Positions 1-9,498 of a stretch of 64,000 nucleotides of DNA are shown one piece after another (within the stretch, counting starts at the first letter, position 1; the number at the start of each line of letters is the position of its first letter). The stretch is from Lysinibacillus boronitolerans JCM 21713 = 10a = NBRC 103108 (GTDB taxonomy: Bacteria > Bacillota > Bacilli > Bacillales_A > Planococcaceae), in contig NZ_JPVR01000062.1 in assembly GCF_000772935.1 (NCBI RefSeq), forward strand, positions 1-64,000. Reading direction: 5' to 3'. The notes under the pieces were generated by a model. That model was not told the origin of the DNA. It did not search any database and saw only the letters and a program-made list of their open reading frames with translations. A program made the position numbers and the translations under genes.

Positions 1-66
1 AGTTTAAAAGATGCACGAAATCCGTTCAAGTATGCCAGGAATGATGTAAGATTTAGCTTAAACTAA
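1..66 (+). CDS. C-terminal end of an unidentified upstream gene (partial)
   Basis: Frame 1 is open from the first base of the window for 21 codons and stops at TAA (64-66). The visible tail is basic and ends in VRFSLN. A strong terminator starts 25 bases later, which supports this being the true end of a plus-strand gene rather than chance. Too little is visible to name a family. Confidence 0.45.
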   Translation, partial: SLKDARNPFKYARNDVRFSLN

Positions 67-90
67 AGCACAATCTTTTAAGTAAACATG

Positions 91-127
91 ACCACTTTCC
101 ATAATTTTATGGAAAGTGGTTTTTATT
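91..127 (+). terminator. Rho-independent terminator
   Basis: A perfect 12-bp stem (91-102 with 109-120) around a 6-base loop is followed by a T-rich run. It ends the gene that enters from the left and separates it from the Fur-type operon at 299. Confidence 0.85.
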
Positions 128-248
128 TTGATTTTTTATTAGAACAGGCTATTTAAGTGGATTATTCATCTGCTAAATATATGAATAATTTATAATTAAA
201 AATTTTCCTGTTGTTTTTCAATGGATTATCACTTACAATACAAATGAA

Positions 249-267
249 AATGATAATCGTTATCATT
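249..267. promoter_or_regulatory. Fur box
   Basis: The sequence aatgataatcgttatcatt is an inverted repeat with 8-bp perfect arms around a 3-base centre and closely matches the Fur consensus (GATAATGATAATCATTATC type). It lies 32 bases before the TTG start of the permease gene, so iron-dependent repression of the 299-3165 operon is expected. The regulatory call rests on the match and position. Confidence 0.85.
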
Positions 268-298
268 GACTAATAGTTAAATAGATAGAGGTGAAATC

Positions 299-1378
299 TT
301 GAATAAACAGGAAGCTAACAGAATAGGGACGGGCAATATTTATTATGTTATTATCTTGCTTTTAATAGCCTCCATTTTAATATCTGCCGTTTTTTCTGTA
401 TCAATAGGACAAGTCAGTATTCCTTTCAAGCAATCGATGGATATTTTGCTACATACTATATCCAATGGAAAACTTGGCACCCTTGATAGTGTGGAAAGTG
501 AATCCTACTTGAATATTATTTTACAGGTCAGAATGCCACGTGTGGTTTTTGCCTTATTAATTGGTGTCGGACTTGCATTGTGTGGCGCTGTCATGCAGGC
601 AGTTGTCCAAAACCCACTTGCTGATCCATACATACTTGGTATTTCTTCAGGAGCGTCATTGGGAGCAACCTTTGCTATCCTAGTTGGTTTTGGGAGTAGT
701 GCATTGCTAGCACAATTTGGAGTAGCCTTTGGTGCATTTGCAGGAGCGATGTTTACCTCTATGGCAGTGCTTATCTTATCCAGTATTGGAGGTAAAGCAA
801 CCTCAGTGAAATTGGTTTTATCAGGGGTTGTTATCGGTGCATTATGTAGTTCGTTTTCAAGCCTTATCATCTTTTTTGCCAATAATGCAGAGGGTATCAA
901 AACGGTTACGTTCTGGTCTATGGGGAGTTTAGCATCCGCAAGCTGGGACAAAACACCGATTTTAACATTCGTCATTGTGCTAGGAGCTGTATTATTCCTT
1001 TTCCAACATCGCGTGCTAAATACAATGCTACTTGGGGATGAATCAGCTATCACATTAGGGATCAATTTAAGTGCTTATCGTAAATTGTATATGATTCTTA
1101 CCTCGCTTATTACAGGGACGATGGTCGCTTATGCAGGTATGATCGGTTTTGTTGGTTTAATTATTCCACATATTACGAGAGGTATTTTCGGGGCAGATCA
1201 TAAACGATTAATGCTAGGAACATTGCTCTTAGGCGGTCTTTTCATGATTTGGGCGGATATTCTGTCTCGTACATTAATCCAAAATGTAGAATTACCGATT
1301 GGTATTATTACTTCTGTCATTGGATCACCATTATTTATCTATATGATTGTAAAAAAAGGTTACAACTTCGGAGGGTAG
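299..1378 (+). CDS. FecCD-family ABC permease (iron-complex uptake)
   Basis: Integral membrane permease of the BtuC/FecCD/FhuB type, 359 residues, which would form the homodimeric channel of a type II importer for a siderophore, haem or related iron chelate. The family motifs 'RMPRVVFALLIGVGLALCGA', 'NPLADPYILGISSGA' and 'GFVGLIIPHI' are all present, with the usual run of about ten hydrophobic segments. The start is TTG at 299, with AGAGGTGA upstream. It is the first gene of a three-gene operon: the ATPase follows after 4 bases and the lipoprotein after that. The Fur box just upstream points to iron. The exact substrate cannot be told from sequence. A paralogous permease sits at 31366. Confidence 0.93.
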   Translation: MNKQEANRIGTGNIYYVIILLLIASILISAVFSVSIGQVSIPFKQSMDILLHTISNGKLGTLDSVESESYLNIILQVRMPRVVFALLIGVGLALCGAVMQAVVQNPLADPYILGISSGASLGATFAILVGFGSSALLAQFGVAFGAFAGAMFTSMAVLILSSIGGKATSVKLVLSGVVIGALCSSFSSLIIFFANNAEGIKTVTFWSMGSLASASWDKTPILTFVIVLGAVLFLFQHRVLNTMLLGDESAITLGINLSAYRKLYMILTSLITGTMVAYAGMIGFVGLIIPHITRGIFGADHKRLMLGTLLLGGLFMIWADILSRTLIQNVELPIGIITSVIGSPLFIYMIVKKGYNFGG

Positions 1379-1382
1379 AACA

Positions 1383-2144
1383 ATGGAATTAGTAGCAAAG
1401 GAAATAGAAGTAAAAATCGGCAAAAAGGAAATCGTAAAAAACATATCCATTCATGTGAATAAGCAGCAATTTGTGGGCTTAATCGGACCAAACGGATGCG
1501 GAAAATCAACTTTACTAAAAAGCATTTATAAAAGCTTAGTGCCTCAAAAAGGAATGGTCTTCTTAGATGATTTAGATGTTTTAAAAAGTCCCGAAAAAAA
1601 GATTTCTCAGCACTTAGGCGTGGTTGGACAATTCAATGAAATGCACTTTGATTTAACAGTTCAACAAATGGTGATGTTAGGAAGAACACCTCATAAAAAA
1701 ATGCTAGAGTCAGATAACCAAAAGGATTTTGACATCGTAGAAGAGGCATTGACAAGAACGAACTTACAATCTTATAGAGGGCGTAGCTTTCTTTCACTAT
1801 CTGGCGGCGAAAAGCAAAGGGTTATTTTAGCTAGAACGATTGCCCAACAGCCTAAATTTATGATTTTGGATGAACCAACAAATCATTTAGATATTCGCTA
1901 TCAAATTGAAATACTATCCTGTGTAAGAAGTTTAAACATCGGTGTTTTAGCAGCTCTTCATGATCTAGAAATGGCAGCACATTACTGTGACTATCTTTAT
2001 GCCGTAAAAGATGGTGAAATCTATGCACATGGTACACCACAAGAAGTTTTAACACCAGAAACAATAGAAGCTTTATATCATATAAAATGTCAAACATTTA
2101 CTAATCCGGTGACGAATGGATTAGGCTTTGCATATGGACTGTAG
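1383..2144 (+). CDS. ABC transporter ATP-binding protein (FecE/FhuC type)
   Basis: Cytoplasmic ATPase (253 residues) that powers the permease encoded just upstream. Walker A GPNGCGKST is at residues 35-43, the Q-loop at about Q83, signature LSGGE at 139-143, Walker B FMILDEP at 159-165 and the switch histidine at H193. The ATG follows the permease stop by 4 bases with a GGAGGG site inside the permease end. Its sequence is strikingly close to the second ATPase at 32418; both carry GRTPHKK and DEPTNHLDI. The family is certain, the substrate is not; the Fur box favours an iron complex. Confidence 0.93.
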   Translation: MELVAKEIEVKIGKKEIVKNISIHVNKQQFVGLIGPNGCGKSTLLKSIYKSLVPQKGMVFLDDLDVLKSPEKKISQHLGVVGQFNEMHFDLTVQQMVMLGRTPHKKMLESDNQKDFDIVEEALTRTNLQSYRGRSFLSLSGGEKQRVILARTIAQQPKFMILDEPTNHLDIRYQIEILSCVRSLNIGVLAALHDLEMAAHYCDYLYAVKDGEIYAHGTPQEVLTPETIEALYHIKCQTFTNPVTNGLGFAYGL

Positions 2145-2154
2145 GAGGAAAACC

Positions 2155-3165
2155 ATGAAGAAAAAATTATTATTAGGAATTGGTTTAGCGGCTTTGTTAA
2201 CATTAACAGCCTGCGGTAACACATCAAAAGATGCATCTAAGGAAACACAAATAAAAGAGCATTATCCACTAACAATTGAGAACTTTACAAAGGCTGAAGG
2301 GGGATCAACATGGGAAAAGAAAGATCAAGTATTTGATAAAGCACCTGAAAGAATTATGGCAAATACACGCCCGGCAGCAGAATTATTATTACATCTAGGA
2401 TTAGGCGATAAAATCGTTGGTGTTGGTGCGAACTTTGGAGCAGTTGATAAATCTGTAGAAGAACAGTATGCTAAGCTAAATATTTTAAGTGATGAATATG
2501 TTGGGAAAGAGGTTACATTAGGGACTAATCCTGATTTAGTATTTGGTCGTGGTGGCTTATTTGATAATGCTGAATGGGGAGTAGGGACAGTAGACTCTCT
2601 TAATGAAATGGGTGTAAAAACATATGTTTTAGAGTCATCTGTAACAGGTGGTACATATGATTCTATTTATAAAGATATCGAAAATATCGGTGAAATTTTT
2701 AATGTTCAAGACAAAGCAGATAGCTTTATTAACGAACTAAAAGGCCGACAACAAGATATTTCTTCAAAATTAGAAAGTATTAAAGAAGAAAAAACATTTG
2801 CTTATCTGCATACAAATGATCCAAAAGAGCTTTTTATTTATCCAGCACACGACGAAACATTTTTTAATGATGCATTCAAAATGGTTAAATTAGATAATAT
2901 TTTCAAAGATGAAACAGGCGATGTAAGTGTTGAGACATTAATTGCAGCAGATCCAGATGTATTAATACTTCCTAACTGGGACGGTTCTGATTTGACAAAA
3001 GTACGTGAAGAAATTTATGCCAATCCTAAACTTTCAAGCATGAAGGCTATTAAAAATAAACAAATATATATCGTAGATTACAATTACATGTTCGGCTATG
3101 GCTATAACACAATTGACGGAATGGAGACACTAGCGAAAGAAATGTATCCAGACTTATTTAAATAA
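2155..3165 (+). CDS. ABC transporter substrate-binding lipoprotein
   Basis: Extracytoplasmic binding protein of the periplasmic-binding-protein-2 fold (BtuF/FhuD/FepB type) that would capture the ligand for the transporter encoded at 299-2144. The start chosen is ATG 2155 because AGGAGG lies at 2143-2148; an in-frame TTG at 2128 has no such site. A basic N-terminus and hydrophobic stretch end in lipobox LTAC, with the lipidated cysteine at residue 20. The mature part has the typical 'PERIMANTRPAAELLLHLG' entry and an 'AADPDVLILPNW' segment. The operon ends with this gene. Ligand could be a siderophore, haem or a corrinoid. It is the only such binding protein in the window, although there are two permease-ATPase pairs. 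Confidence 0.9.
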   Translation: MKKKLLLGIGLAALLTLTACGNTSKDASKETQIKEHYPLTIENFTKAEGGSTWEKKDQVFDKAPERIMANTRPAAELLLHLGLGDKIVGVGANFGAVDKSVEEQYAKLNILSDEYVGKEVTLGTNPDLVFGRGGLFDNAEWGVGTVDSLNEMGVKTYVLESSVTGGTYDSIYKDIENIGEIFNVQDKADSFINELKGRQQDISSKLESIKEEKTFAYLHTNDPKELFIYPAHDETFFNDAFKMVKLDNIFKDETGDVSVETLIAADPDVLILPNWDGSDLTKVREEIYANPKLSSMKAIKNKQIYIVDYNYMFGYGYNTIDGMETLAKEMYPDLFK

Positions 3166-3232
3166 TATAAAAAGCACTGTCCTAGCGGGGCGAATAAATG
3201 ACACGATAGGGCAGCGTTTTCTACTAATAATA

Positions 3233-3266
3233 AAAGGAGGAGAAATTATTCAATTTCTCCTCCTTT
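3233..3266. terminator. Bidirectional terminator between convergent genes
   Basis: A perfect 15-bp stem (3233-3247 with 3252-3266) with a 4-base loop. It directly abuts the minus-strand stop codon at 3268-3270 and lies downstream of the plus-strand binding-protein gene, so it can serve both. A weaker imperfect hairpin precedes it at about 3176-3216. Confidence 0.75.
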
Positions 3267-3267
3267 G

Positions 3268-3924
3268 TTATAGCTGTAGAAGCTGCTCTTTATTTAATAT
3301 TGTGGTTATTATCTTAGAATTTTCATTGCTCCAGCAGACGGTTACAGGATGTTGCTGATCGAGATAGAGTAATTGGGTAAAAAGGTCTTTCCTTGTTTTT
3401 TTTATATTTGTAGTATCAAGCAAATGTGGCGATAGGATTGGTAATAAGCCTGTTTTAAAAAGAGCCTCTTTTAAAGTCCAAAACTCATAAAAAACATGTA
3501 AAGGTTGATGAGAGACCAATTGACGCTCTGTCTCAGAAAGCGCATATATCATCATATCTTCACTAACTGGCTTTATTTCTTCAACATCAATGCCCACTCG
3601 TCCGATAGTGGTGACTGCTAACACTATCCAATCCCCAGAATGAGAGAGATTAAAATCCCCCTGCCAATGAGGGTGTCCTGCAATATATGGGCGCCCTAAT
3701 TCATTATGAGCTAGATGTAACAGAACGTCATCTATATAGGGAAGGAGTGCCCATCTAATAAGAGTGCTACCTAGCAACGCTCTTTGCTGATCTTGCCAGT
3801 GCTTGTATTGCTGAACTTTTCTTTGCACCTCACAAGGGAGTGCTTTAAGAAAAGCATCCCATTCTGATGGTGCTAACTGAGCGCCTAGAGGTAGTGCAAA
3901 TAGCTGTATAGTTTGTTTTATCAT
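3268..3924 (-). CDS. 4'-phosphopantetheinyl transferase (Sfp type)
   Basis: Transfers phosphopantetheine from CoA onto the carrier-domain serine of the adjacent NRPS; 218 residues, close to the family size. Visible Sfp motifs in order: FNLSHSG (91-97), GIDVE (111-115, Mg-binding D113 and E115), and WTLKEALFK (149-157). Its ATG overlaps the NRPS stop by 4 bases (ATGA), so the two are translationally coupled, strong evidence that it serves that synthetase. It could also prime other carrier proteins. Not called sfp because orthology cannot be separated from function here. Confidence 0.93.
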   Translation of the reverse strand: MIKQTIQLFALPLGAQLAPSEWDAFLKALPCEVQRKVQQYKHWQDQQRALLGSTLIRWALLPYIDDVLLHLAHNELGRPYIAGHPHWQGDFNLSHSGDWIVLAVTTIGRVGIDVEEIKPVSEDMMIYALSETERQLVSHQPLHVFYEFWTLKEALFKTGLLPILSPHLLDTTNIKKTRKDLFTQLLYLDQQHPVTVCWSNENSKIITTILNKEQLLQL

Positions 3925-6900
3925 CTTATATTGACTTGTTTTGGCTCAGGAAAGTAGCCTGTATCAATGCCATATTGAATCATTCTGTGAATAAAGGCTG
4001 TATTTGGTACCGCACATTCAATCTTTGTATGCGCTAAAAATTCTATCGTTTTTTTGCAATTGAAGATAAATGGGGAGTCACTTGCTCCATCACCTTCAAG
4101 CTGCGCAATGGCTAACGATAAATATTCCTGTACATCTTTTGAATGATCGCCATTTAAAAGCCAATCTGTATATTCTTGTGTTGAAACAATTGTTAAGTCA
4201 TATCCAATTTCTTTAAGCATATCGATTAATTCTAAATAAGTAAGCGATACAGGGTTACATAAATGGAAGACATGGCCGTTGGTTGCTGGCTGACTTGCCA
4301 AAGAAACAAGTGCCTGACTAGCATAATTGATTGGTGTGAAGTCAACATGCCATTGTGCCGTAGGAGTTTTACCTAAATAAAGCATTGATTTAATCATACG
4401 GTAAAAGGCATTGTCATCGATATTACGTTGGAATTTACCTGTTTCAGAATGACAGCTTAAATTTCCTACACGATAAATGGAGACAGGGATCGCATCATGT
4501 ACAGCGTTTCGAACAAGATTTTCTGCTTCTAGCTTACTTTGAGTATAAACATTAGTTAGCTTTACATCGTAATTGAAGTTACCTTTTGCTTCATCTGGTC
4601 CCCATTGGATGGCTGCTAGCTCCTCTGGAATTCCAATAGTCGATACATAATGGAAATGCACACCTGGTTTCTGTTTGGCTACTTCAAGCAAATAGCGAGT
4701 TCCATTCACATTGACATTATTAAAATGATCAGCTGCACCGAAATGACGTACATCTGCACCACAATGAATGATGGCATCGATTTCTTTCATAATAATTTGT
4801 TCATCTTTATCAGATAAATGAAGTCGTTGCTTGCCTAAGTCACCTTGGATAACAGTGACACGGTCTTTCAATTGCTGAACAATCGTATTACCAAAATAAA
4901 ATTGCATACTTTCTATTAGTTTGGCTTCAATCGTAGTTTGGGCACTCGGTCGAATAAGGCAATATATGTGCGCAGTTGTTGTTGCTAATAGCTCATATAA
5001 TACATGACTACCTAAATAACCTGTAGCCCCAGTTAATAATACCGATGTCATTGGCAAGGGCTTCACGTTTTGGGAGACTTGTAGAGGACTAGGCTCCATT
5101 AAGTCTTTGAATACAATGCTTTTAGCTGGCTCGTCTTGATCTTCAATCGCTTCTGGTTGATAATGACGAATATAATGATCCAGTTCAGCAATCGTTTGAT
5201 ATTGGAAGAAATCCTGAATCTTTAAGAATGGTATATGTTTTTTCACTTGTACAAGAATCTCGAGCACTTTTAGCGAATGTCCACCGATATGAAAGAAGTT
5301 ATCGTGAATGCCAATTGGCTCAATACCGAGTACAAATTCCCATGCAGTAGCAAGCATACGCTGTGTATCATTTTCTGGGGCAATATATGTAGTGCTGCGT
5401 GATAAAGTTAATTCCAATGAAGCTAAGTGCTTTCGATCAATTTTTCCTGTAGGGGATAACGGCATTTCTTGCAATTCAATAAATTGCTCTGGTACCATAT
5501 AATCTGGTAAAAGATTTGCTAAGTAGTCCCTTAAAAGATTCTCCTCAAGCTGCATACCACTTGCCACTGTATAGTAGGCAAATAAATGATTATTTCCATC
5601 AGCCATTTTCTTCGCAATAATCACAGCTTCCTGAATGCTTGTATGATTGCTCAATACTGTTTCGATTTCTCCAAGTTCGATACGGAAACCTCTTACTTTA
5701 ATTTGAGAGTCTTTACGTCCAACAAATTCAATGACACCAGTTGGCAATAGTCGAACTAAATCACCTGTTCGATACATTTTTTGATCTGGCTTTAAGAGAT
5801 GAGGTACAAATACTTCAGCTGTTTTTTCAGGCTGATGTAAATAACCTGCTGCTAAACCAGCACCAGCAATACATAATTCTCCGATTGTATTAACGGGACA
5901 TAGCTGATCGTCCGTATTAATAACATACATTTCATAATTGGCGATTGGTCTGCCAATAGGGATACTAGATTGCATGTCTGTTATCTGACTTTTCACCTTA
6001 AAATAGGAGGACAATACTGTACATTCAGTTGGTCCATACACGTTAATAATTTCTGTAGTAAGTCCAAATTTCTCTTGCCATTTTTGAACAATGGCAGGCA
6101 ATAGGGCTTCACCACCTACAGATAAATAATTTAATGTCGCAAGCTTTTCCCTATAGCTTACTGGTAAATGTGTAGCTAGCTGTGTAAAGAAAGCATTTGG
6201 AACAGTAGCAGTCGTTACTTGCTCACGGCCGATCATATCAGCAAATGCCTCAATGGACAGACGTTCGACACTTGTAAGCATATGAAGTCTTGCTCCTGAA
6301 AATAAAGCAGTAAAAGTTTCTGTTATAGAAGGGTCAAAACTATAAGAAATAAACTGGGAATAAACATCTTCTTTAGTTGAATGGTAGATTCGTTGATTAT
6401 CTGTTATTAAATTAATGACAGCTTCATGCTTAAGCATGACGCCTTTTGGTTTACCTGTTGAACCAGAAGTATAAATAATATAGGCTAAATCGGATGGAAG
6501 CAGTTCACATTGCATATTTTCCTGTGAATACCCTTGCTCCGTTTGGTTGATAGTGAACACTGTGCGTGTTTGAGAATCATTATGTATAAAATCATTCAGT
6601 AGAGCTGTATGTTCGTTTTTCGTTATGATAAATGGAGCACCTGTATCGTTTAATAGGTACTGACAACGTTCTTTTGGATAGCTCGGATCAATGGGAACAT
6701 AAACACCACCAGCTTTCAGGATACCTAACAAACTAATGACTGTTTCTTTACTACGTTCCATCACAATCGCTACATAGTTTCCTTTTTTTAGACCGTTGGC
6801 AACTAACATATGAGCAACTTGGTTGGATTGTTCATTTAGCTGACGGTAGGTAAGTTTTCCACCTTCATAGGATAATGCGATTCGTTCTGCAAACTTTTGT

Positions 6901-7091
6901 GCTGCCTGATAAAATACATCAGGTATTGTGGTGTTTTGATCGTAGTTAGCCATTGTTCGGTTTAACGTTTGATATGCGAGTAAGTCTTCTTTGTTCAACA
7001 ATTGTGTGCTATTGGAGGATGGCGTTTGTTGGTTAAAAGAATGCTTATTATTTTGGGATGGGTGTACATCAAATTCTTGTTTATTATTCAA
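3921..7091 (-). CDS. Single-module NRPS: adenylation - carrier - thioester reductase
   Basis: A 1,056-residue synthetase with one adenylation domain, one carrier and a terminal reductase, and no condensation domain. Adenylation motifs: YTSGSTGKPKG (207-217), NVYGPTE (350-356), YRTGD (440-444), PTGKIDRK (547-554). Carrier: GGHSL with phosphopantetheine-accepting S606. Reductase: GATGYLG NADPH loop (688-694), VSTIG (816-820), catalytic YTQSK (Y849, K853). By-eye alignment to GrsA gives a substrate pocket D-P-T-T-S-G-V-V-L-K, which I cannot assign. Predicted chemistry is activation of one amino (or related) acid and NADPH-dependent release as aldehyde or alcohol, as in Lys2-like enzymes. Start is TTG 7091 with AGGAG at 7101-7105. 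Coupled to the Sfp-type gene downstream. Confidence 0.93.
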   Translation of the reverse strand: MNNKQEFDVHPSQNNKHSFNQQTPSSNSTQLLNKEDLLAYQTLNRTMANYDQNTTIPDVFYQAAQKFAERIALSYEGGKLTYRQLNEQSNQVAHMLVANGLKKGNYVAIVMERSKETVISLLGILKAGGVYVPIDPSYPKERCQYLLNDTGAPFIITKNEHTALLNDFIHNDSQTRTVFTINQTEQGYSQENMQCELLPSDLAYIIYTSGSTGKPKGVMLKHEAVINLITDNQRIYHSTKEDVYSQFISYSFDPSITETFTALFSGARLHMLTSVERLSIEAFADMIGREQVTTATVPNAFFTQLATHLPVSYREKLATLNYLSVGGEALLPAIVQKWQEKFGLTTEIINVYGPTECTVLSSYFKVKSQITDMQSSIPIGRPIANYEMYVINTDDQLCPVNTIGELCIAGAGLAAGYLHQPEKTAEVFVPHLLKPDQKMYRTGDLVRLLPTGVIEFVGRKDSQIKVRGFRIELGEIETVLSNHTSIQEAVIIAKKMADGNNHLFAYYTVASGMQLEENLLRDYLANLLPDYMVPEQFIELQEMPLSPTGKIDRKHLASLELTLSRSTTYIAPENDTQRMLATAWEFVLGIEPIGIHDNFFHIGGHSLKVLEILVQVKKHIPFLKIQDFFQYQTIAELDHYIRHYQPEAIEDQDEPAKSIVFKDLMEPSPLQVSQNVKPLPMTSVLLTGATGYLGSHVLYELLATTTAHIYCLIRPSAQTTIEAKLIESMQFYFGNTIVQQLKDRVTVIQGDLGKQRLHLSDKDEQIIMKEIDAIIHCGADVRHFGAADHFNNVNVNGTRYLLEVAKQKPGVHFHYVSTIGIPEELAAIQWGPDEAKGNFNYDVKLTNVYTQSKLEAENLVRNAVHDAIPVSIYRVGNLSCHSETGKFQRNIDDNAFYRMIKSMLYLGKTPTAQWHVDFTPINYASQALVSLASQPATNGHVFHLCNPVSLTYLELIDMLKEIGYDLTIVSTQEYTDWLLNGDHSKDVQEYLSLAIAQLEGDGASDSPFIFNCKKTIEFLAHTKIECAVPNTAFIHRMIQYGIDTGYFPEPKQVNIR

Positions 7092-7226
7092 TTATGACAA
7101 CTCCTATTTTAGAAAAGGGCCGACACTTATGAAGGAGCGATTATCATCATTAGGTCCACAGTAGTGAAGCAATCTGTGAGAAACTAACGGAAATAACTCT
7201 CCTTAATAAGGCAGCCCTTTCATTTT
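7092..7226 (-). other. 135-base leader/intergenic region before the NRPS gene
   Basis: Lies between the chemoreceptor stop and the NRPS start. Read on the minus strand it can fold so that AAAGGGC near the chemoreceptor end pairs with GCCCTTT about 95 bases on; the second arm is followed by TCTAAAA, a poor T-tract. A half-site TGATAATC resembling half a Fur box is present. It may be a terminator or attenuator plus the NRPS promoter; no known riboswitch class was recognised. Confidence 0.35.
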
Positions 7227-8975
7227 TTATTTCACTACAAAGGTATTAACAACATTCATTAATTCATCAGATAACTCGGATAATACTTGAGCCTCTTCAG
7301 AAACTCGTTGTACTGTATTCAATTGAGAGGCAGAAGTTGCTGCTACTGCTCTTGTATTGTCCTTTGAATTGACTGAAAAATCTTCCATATCTTTAACAGC
7401 AGACGTTACTTCTTCCATACCAGCTGCCATTTCTTCAATCGTTGCAGAAAGCTCTTGAATTTGCCCTGTCACATGGTGAATGGAAGTTAAGATCTGGCTA
7501 AATGATTTTTCCGAATCATTGATCATGACAATACCATGATCTACTTCTTCTACAGCGTGAACCATGATATTTACAGATTCGTTTGTATCATGCTGGATAT
7601 GAGAAATAAGTGTAGAAATTTCACGTGCAGATGCCTCAGATTGTTCGGCAAGTTTACGTACCTCATCAGCAACCACTGCGAAGCCACTACCAGCTTCTCC
7701 AGCACGTGCAGCTTCGATAGCCGCATTCAATGCAAGTAAATTGGTTTGAGAAGCAATCCCTGTAATGATTCCTACAATTTCTTCAATTTTATTGGAATGT
7801 TCGCCAAGTAATTTAACAGAAGCTGCGGATTGATTAACAGCCTTACTAATAGCATTCATTTGTGCAACAGATTTATTTGTCGATTCATTCCCTCTTTCAG
7901 CTTCCTCAGATGCTAAAATTGAGGATTCTGAAATTTGATTGGATGTCATAGCAATGCGTTGAATACCAATACTCATTTCTTCAATAGTAACTGTACTTTC
8001 TTTAGCCTTTTGTACTTGAAGATCAGCGCCACTTGCAATTTCCTGCATGGAAGATGCTACATTATTATATGAATCAGAAGCTTCTTGCATATTTACAGAT
8101 AAAACATTGGCTGTGTTTGAAACACGTTCAGACACATTCGTTGTACTCTTAATAACATTTTTTAGATTTTCAATCATTGAATTAAAGTTTTGTGTGAGCA
8201 TTCCTACTTCGTCTGTTGAAGTAACTGGTAACGGTTCAAGTTCTAAATTACCTTCTGCGACCTTTTTCGATTGTAAGGAAAGTTGTTGAATTGGTGTTAA
8301 TTTTTTTCTTAAAAGAGTGTAAACAGCAATGGATGAACCAATTAAGAAAATAACCGTTACTAATAACGTCCATAGGGCTTCAGACATCGCTTTTCCTGTT
8401 ACCATTGATACATCATAGTCAATGGCATAAGCAGCCAGCATGTCCCCATTTTCATCCAAGATTGGTGTAAGGCCTGTTTTATAGCTACCATATTCATCGC
8501 TATAAATATCTGTTGCTGTTGCTTTTTTTGTATCAAAGACTTCTTTAATTCTTGCTAGGAAATCAGGAGATAAACCCATTGCAATCATATCTTGATTATA
8601 CTCTGCCCCTAGTTCAAGTATACTAGATGATAGAACAGGTGCATTAATATTTTCACCGTTAACTGTAATTAAAAATAGATTGGTAATACTATCTGAATTA
8701 TCATTGATTGCATCCATCTCTCTAGTTAGACGTAGAGCATCGGGGTTACTATTTGTAGGATTCTCTAATATGGATTTTAGTGTAGTAATATCAATGGTTT
8801 TGGCTAGGATCATGCCTTTGTCAGAAAGAGATTGATTCATGTCTGTTAAATTACTATTTCTTACTATATAATAAGAAAGACCTAAAGTAACTAATCCAAA
8901 TAATAATAAAATACTCACTACTATTGCAGTTAATTTCTTACTAATAGACATTTGCTGCTTCTTGCGTGTTTTCAT
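7227..8975 (-). CDS. Methyl-accepting chemotaxis protein
   Basis: Transmembrane chemoreceptor of 582 residues that would signal to CheA/CheW. Start ATG 8975 is chosen over an upstream in-frame start at 9011 because AGGAGGA lies at 8981-8987. Order: short basic N-terminus, TM1 (about 12-30), extracytoplasmic Cache-like sensor of about 160 residues, TM2, HAMP, then a long coiled-coil signalling domain with the hairpin tip '[20 protein letters not shown]' and '[13 protein letters not shown]'. Ligand unknown. It lies upstream of and codirectional with the NRPS-PPTase pair, so a link to the metabolite is possible but unproven: the 135-base gap suggests separate expression. Confidence 0.93.
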   Translation of the reverse strand: MKTRKKQQMSISKKLTAIVVSILLLFGLVTLGLSYYIVRNSNLTDMNQSLSDKGMILAKTIDITTLKSILENPTNSNPDALRLTREMDAINDNSDSITNLFLITVNGENINAPVLSSSILELGAEYNQDMIAMGLSPDFLARIKEVFDTKKATATDIYSDEYGSYKTGLTPILDENGDMLAAYAIDYDVSMVTGKAMSEALWTLLVTVIFLIGSSIAVYTLLRKKLTPIQQLSLQSKKVAEGNLELEPLPVTSTDEVGMLTQNFNSMIENLKNVIKSTTNVSERVSNTANVLSVNMQEASDSYNNVASSMQEIASGADLQVQKAKESTVTIEEMSIGIQRIAMTSNQISESSILASEEAERGNESTNKSVAQMNAISKAVNQSAASVKLLGEHSNKIEEIVGIITGIASQTNLLALNAAIEAARAGEAGSGFAVVADEVRKLAEQSEASAREISTLISHIQHDTNESVNIMVHAVEEVDHGIVMINDSEKSFSQILTSIHHVTGQIQELSATIEEMAAGMEEVTSAVKDMEDFSVNSKDNTRAVAATSASQLNTVQRVSEEAQVLSELSDELMNVVNTFVVK

Positions 8976-9498
8976 GCTTTTCCTCCTAATATGATATAGC
9001 AAATATTTCAAGCTAAGGACTATGAATGGATAATTTAGTAAATGTATTACACCTTGAAGATGTTGATGTTATTCGTAGAAGTCCAGACGCGTGTTAAATA
9101 TTTATAAATGCAAAGTAATCTATTTATCCCCTATCATTTAACTACTATACTGCCAAAAAAAATGATTCACAACCCAGAAAACTTACTATTTAAAGTCATG
9201 ATTTCTATAAATAAACGATGAAATTTAGTTTTTTAGTCTATATATTTTTTAAGTTAGCTTAAATTTTTACAAAAAATTCAACTGTTCCTAGTATAAAAAA
9301 GAAGTATGCTCAGAACGAACTTATTTTCAATTGATTTAAAGTTTGGCGGAAATGCCAATTTTCAATTACTTGTTAGGGCTTTTTACTTATTATGCCATGT
9401 CTTATGTGGAAAGGAATTGGATGATTTTTATTATGGGGATAAAATGAAAAAAAGGTTATTTCTTTATTGCTGAATAAAGAAATAACCTTTTCTAGTTG
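8976..9498. other. 523-base AT-rich intergenic region
   Basis: No convincing gene on either strand. It holds the chemoreceptor promoter region on the minus strand, where I looked for a SigD-type (TAAA/GCCGATAT) promoter and did not find one. A small TTGGC/GCCAA stem lies near 9343-9358, and the terminator of the neighbouring minus-strand gene is at 9451-9490. Nothing else was recognised. Confidence 0.6.
9451..9490 (-). terminator. Terminator of the Pro/Tyr-rich gene
   Basis: A perfect 18-bp stem (9451-9468 with 9473-9490) with loop gctg. On the minus strand it is followed by a T-rich run, and it begins just after the minus-strand stop at 9499. Confidence 0.85.

Noticed and set aside
3921-7091. 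Siderophore synthetase linked to the neighbouring iron transporter
   Set aside because: The NRPS has a single adenylation domain with reductive release and no condensation or catechol/hydroxamate genes; it is convergent with the transporter operon and lacks a Fur box.
7092-7226. A Fur box or T-box leader in front of the NRPS gene
   Set aside because: Only a half-site TGATAATC is present and the TGTGGACC segment does not match the T-box core; neither call is supportable.
8976-9300. SigD (motility) promoter for the chemoreceptor
   Set aside because: No TAAA-N15-GCCGATAT-like sequence was found on the minus strand in the upstream region.
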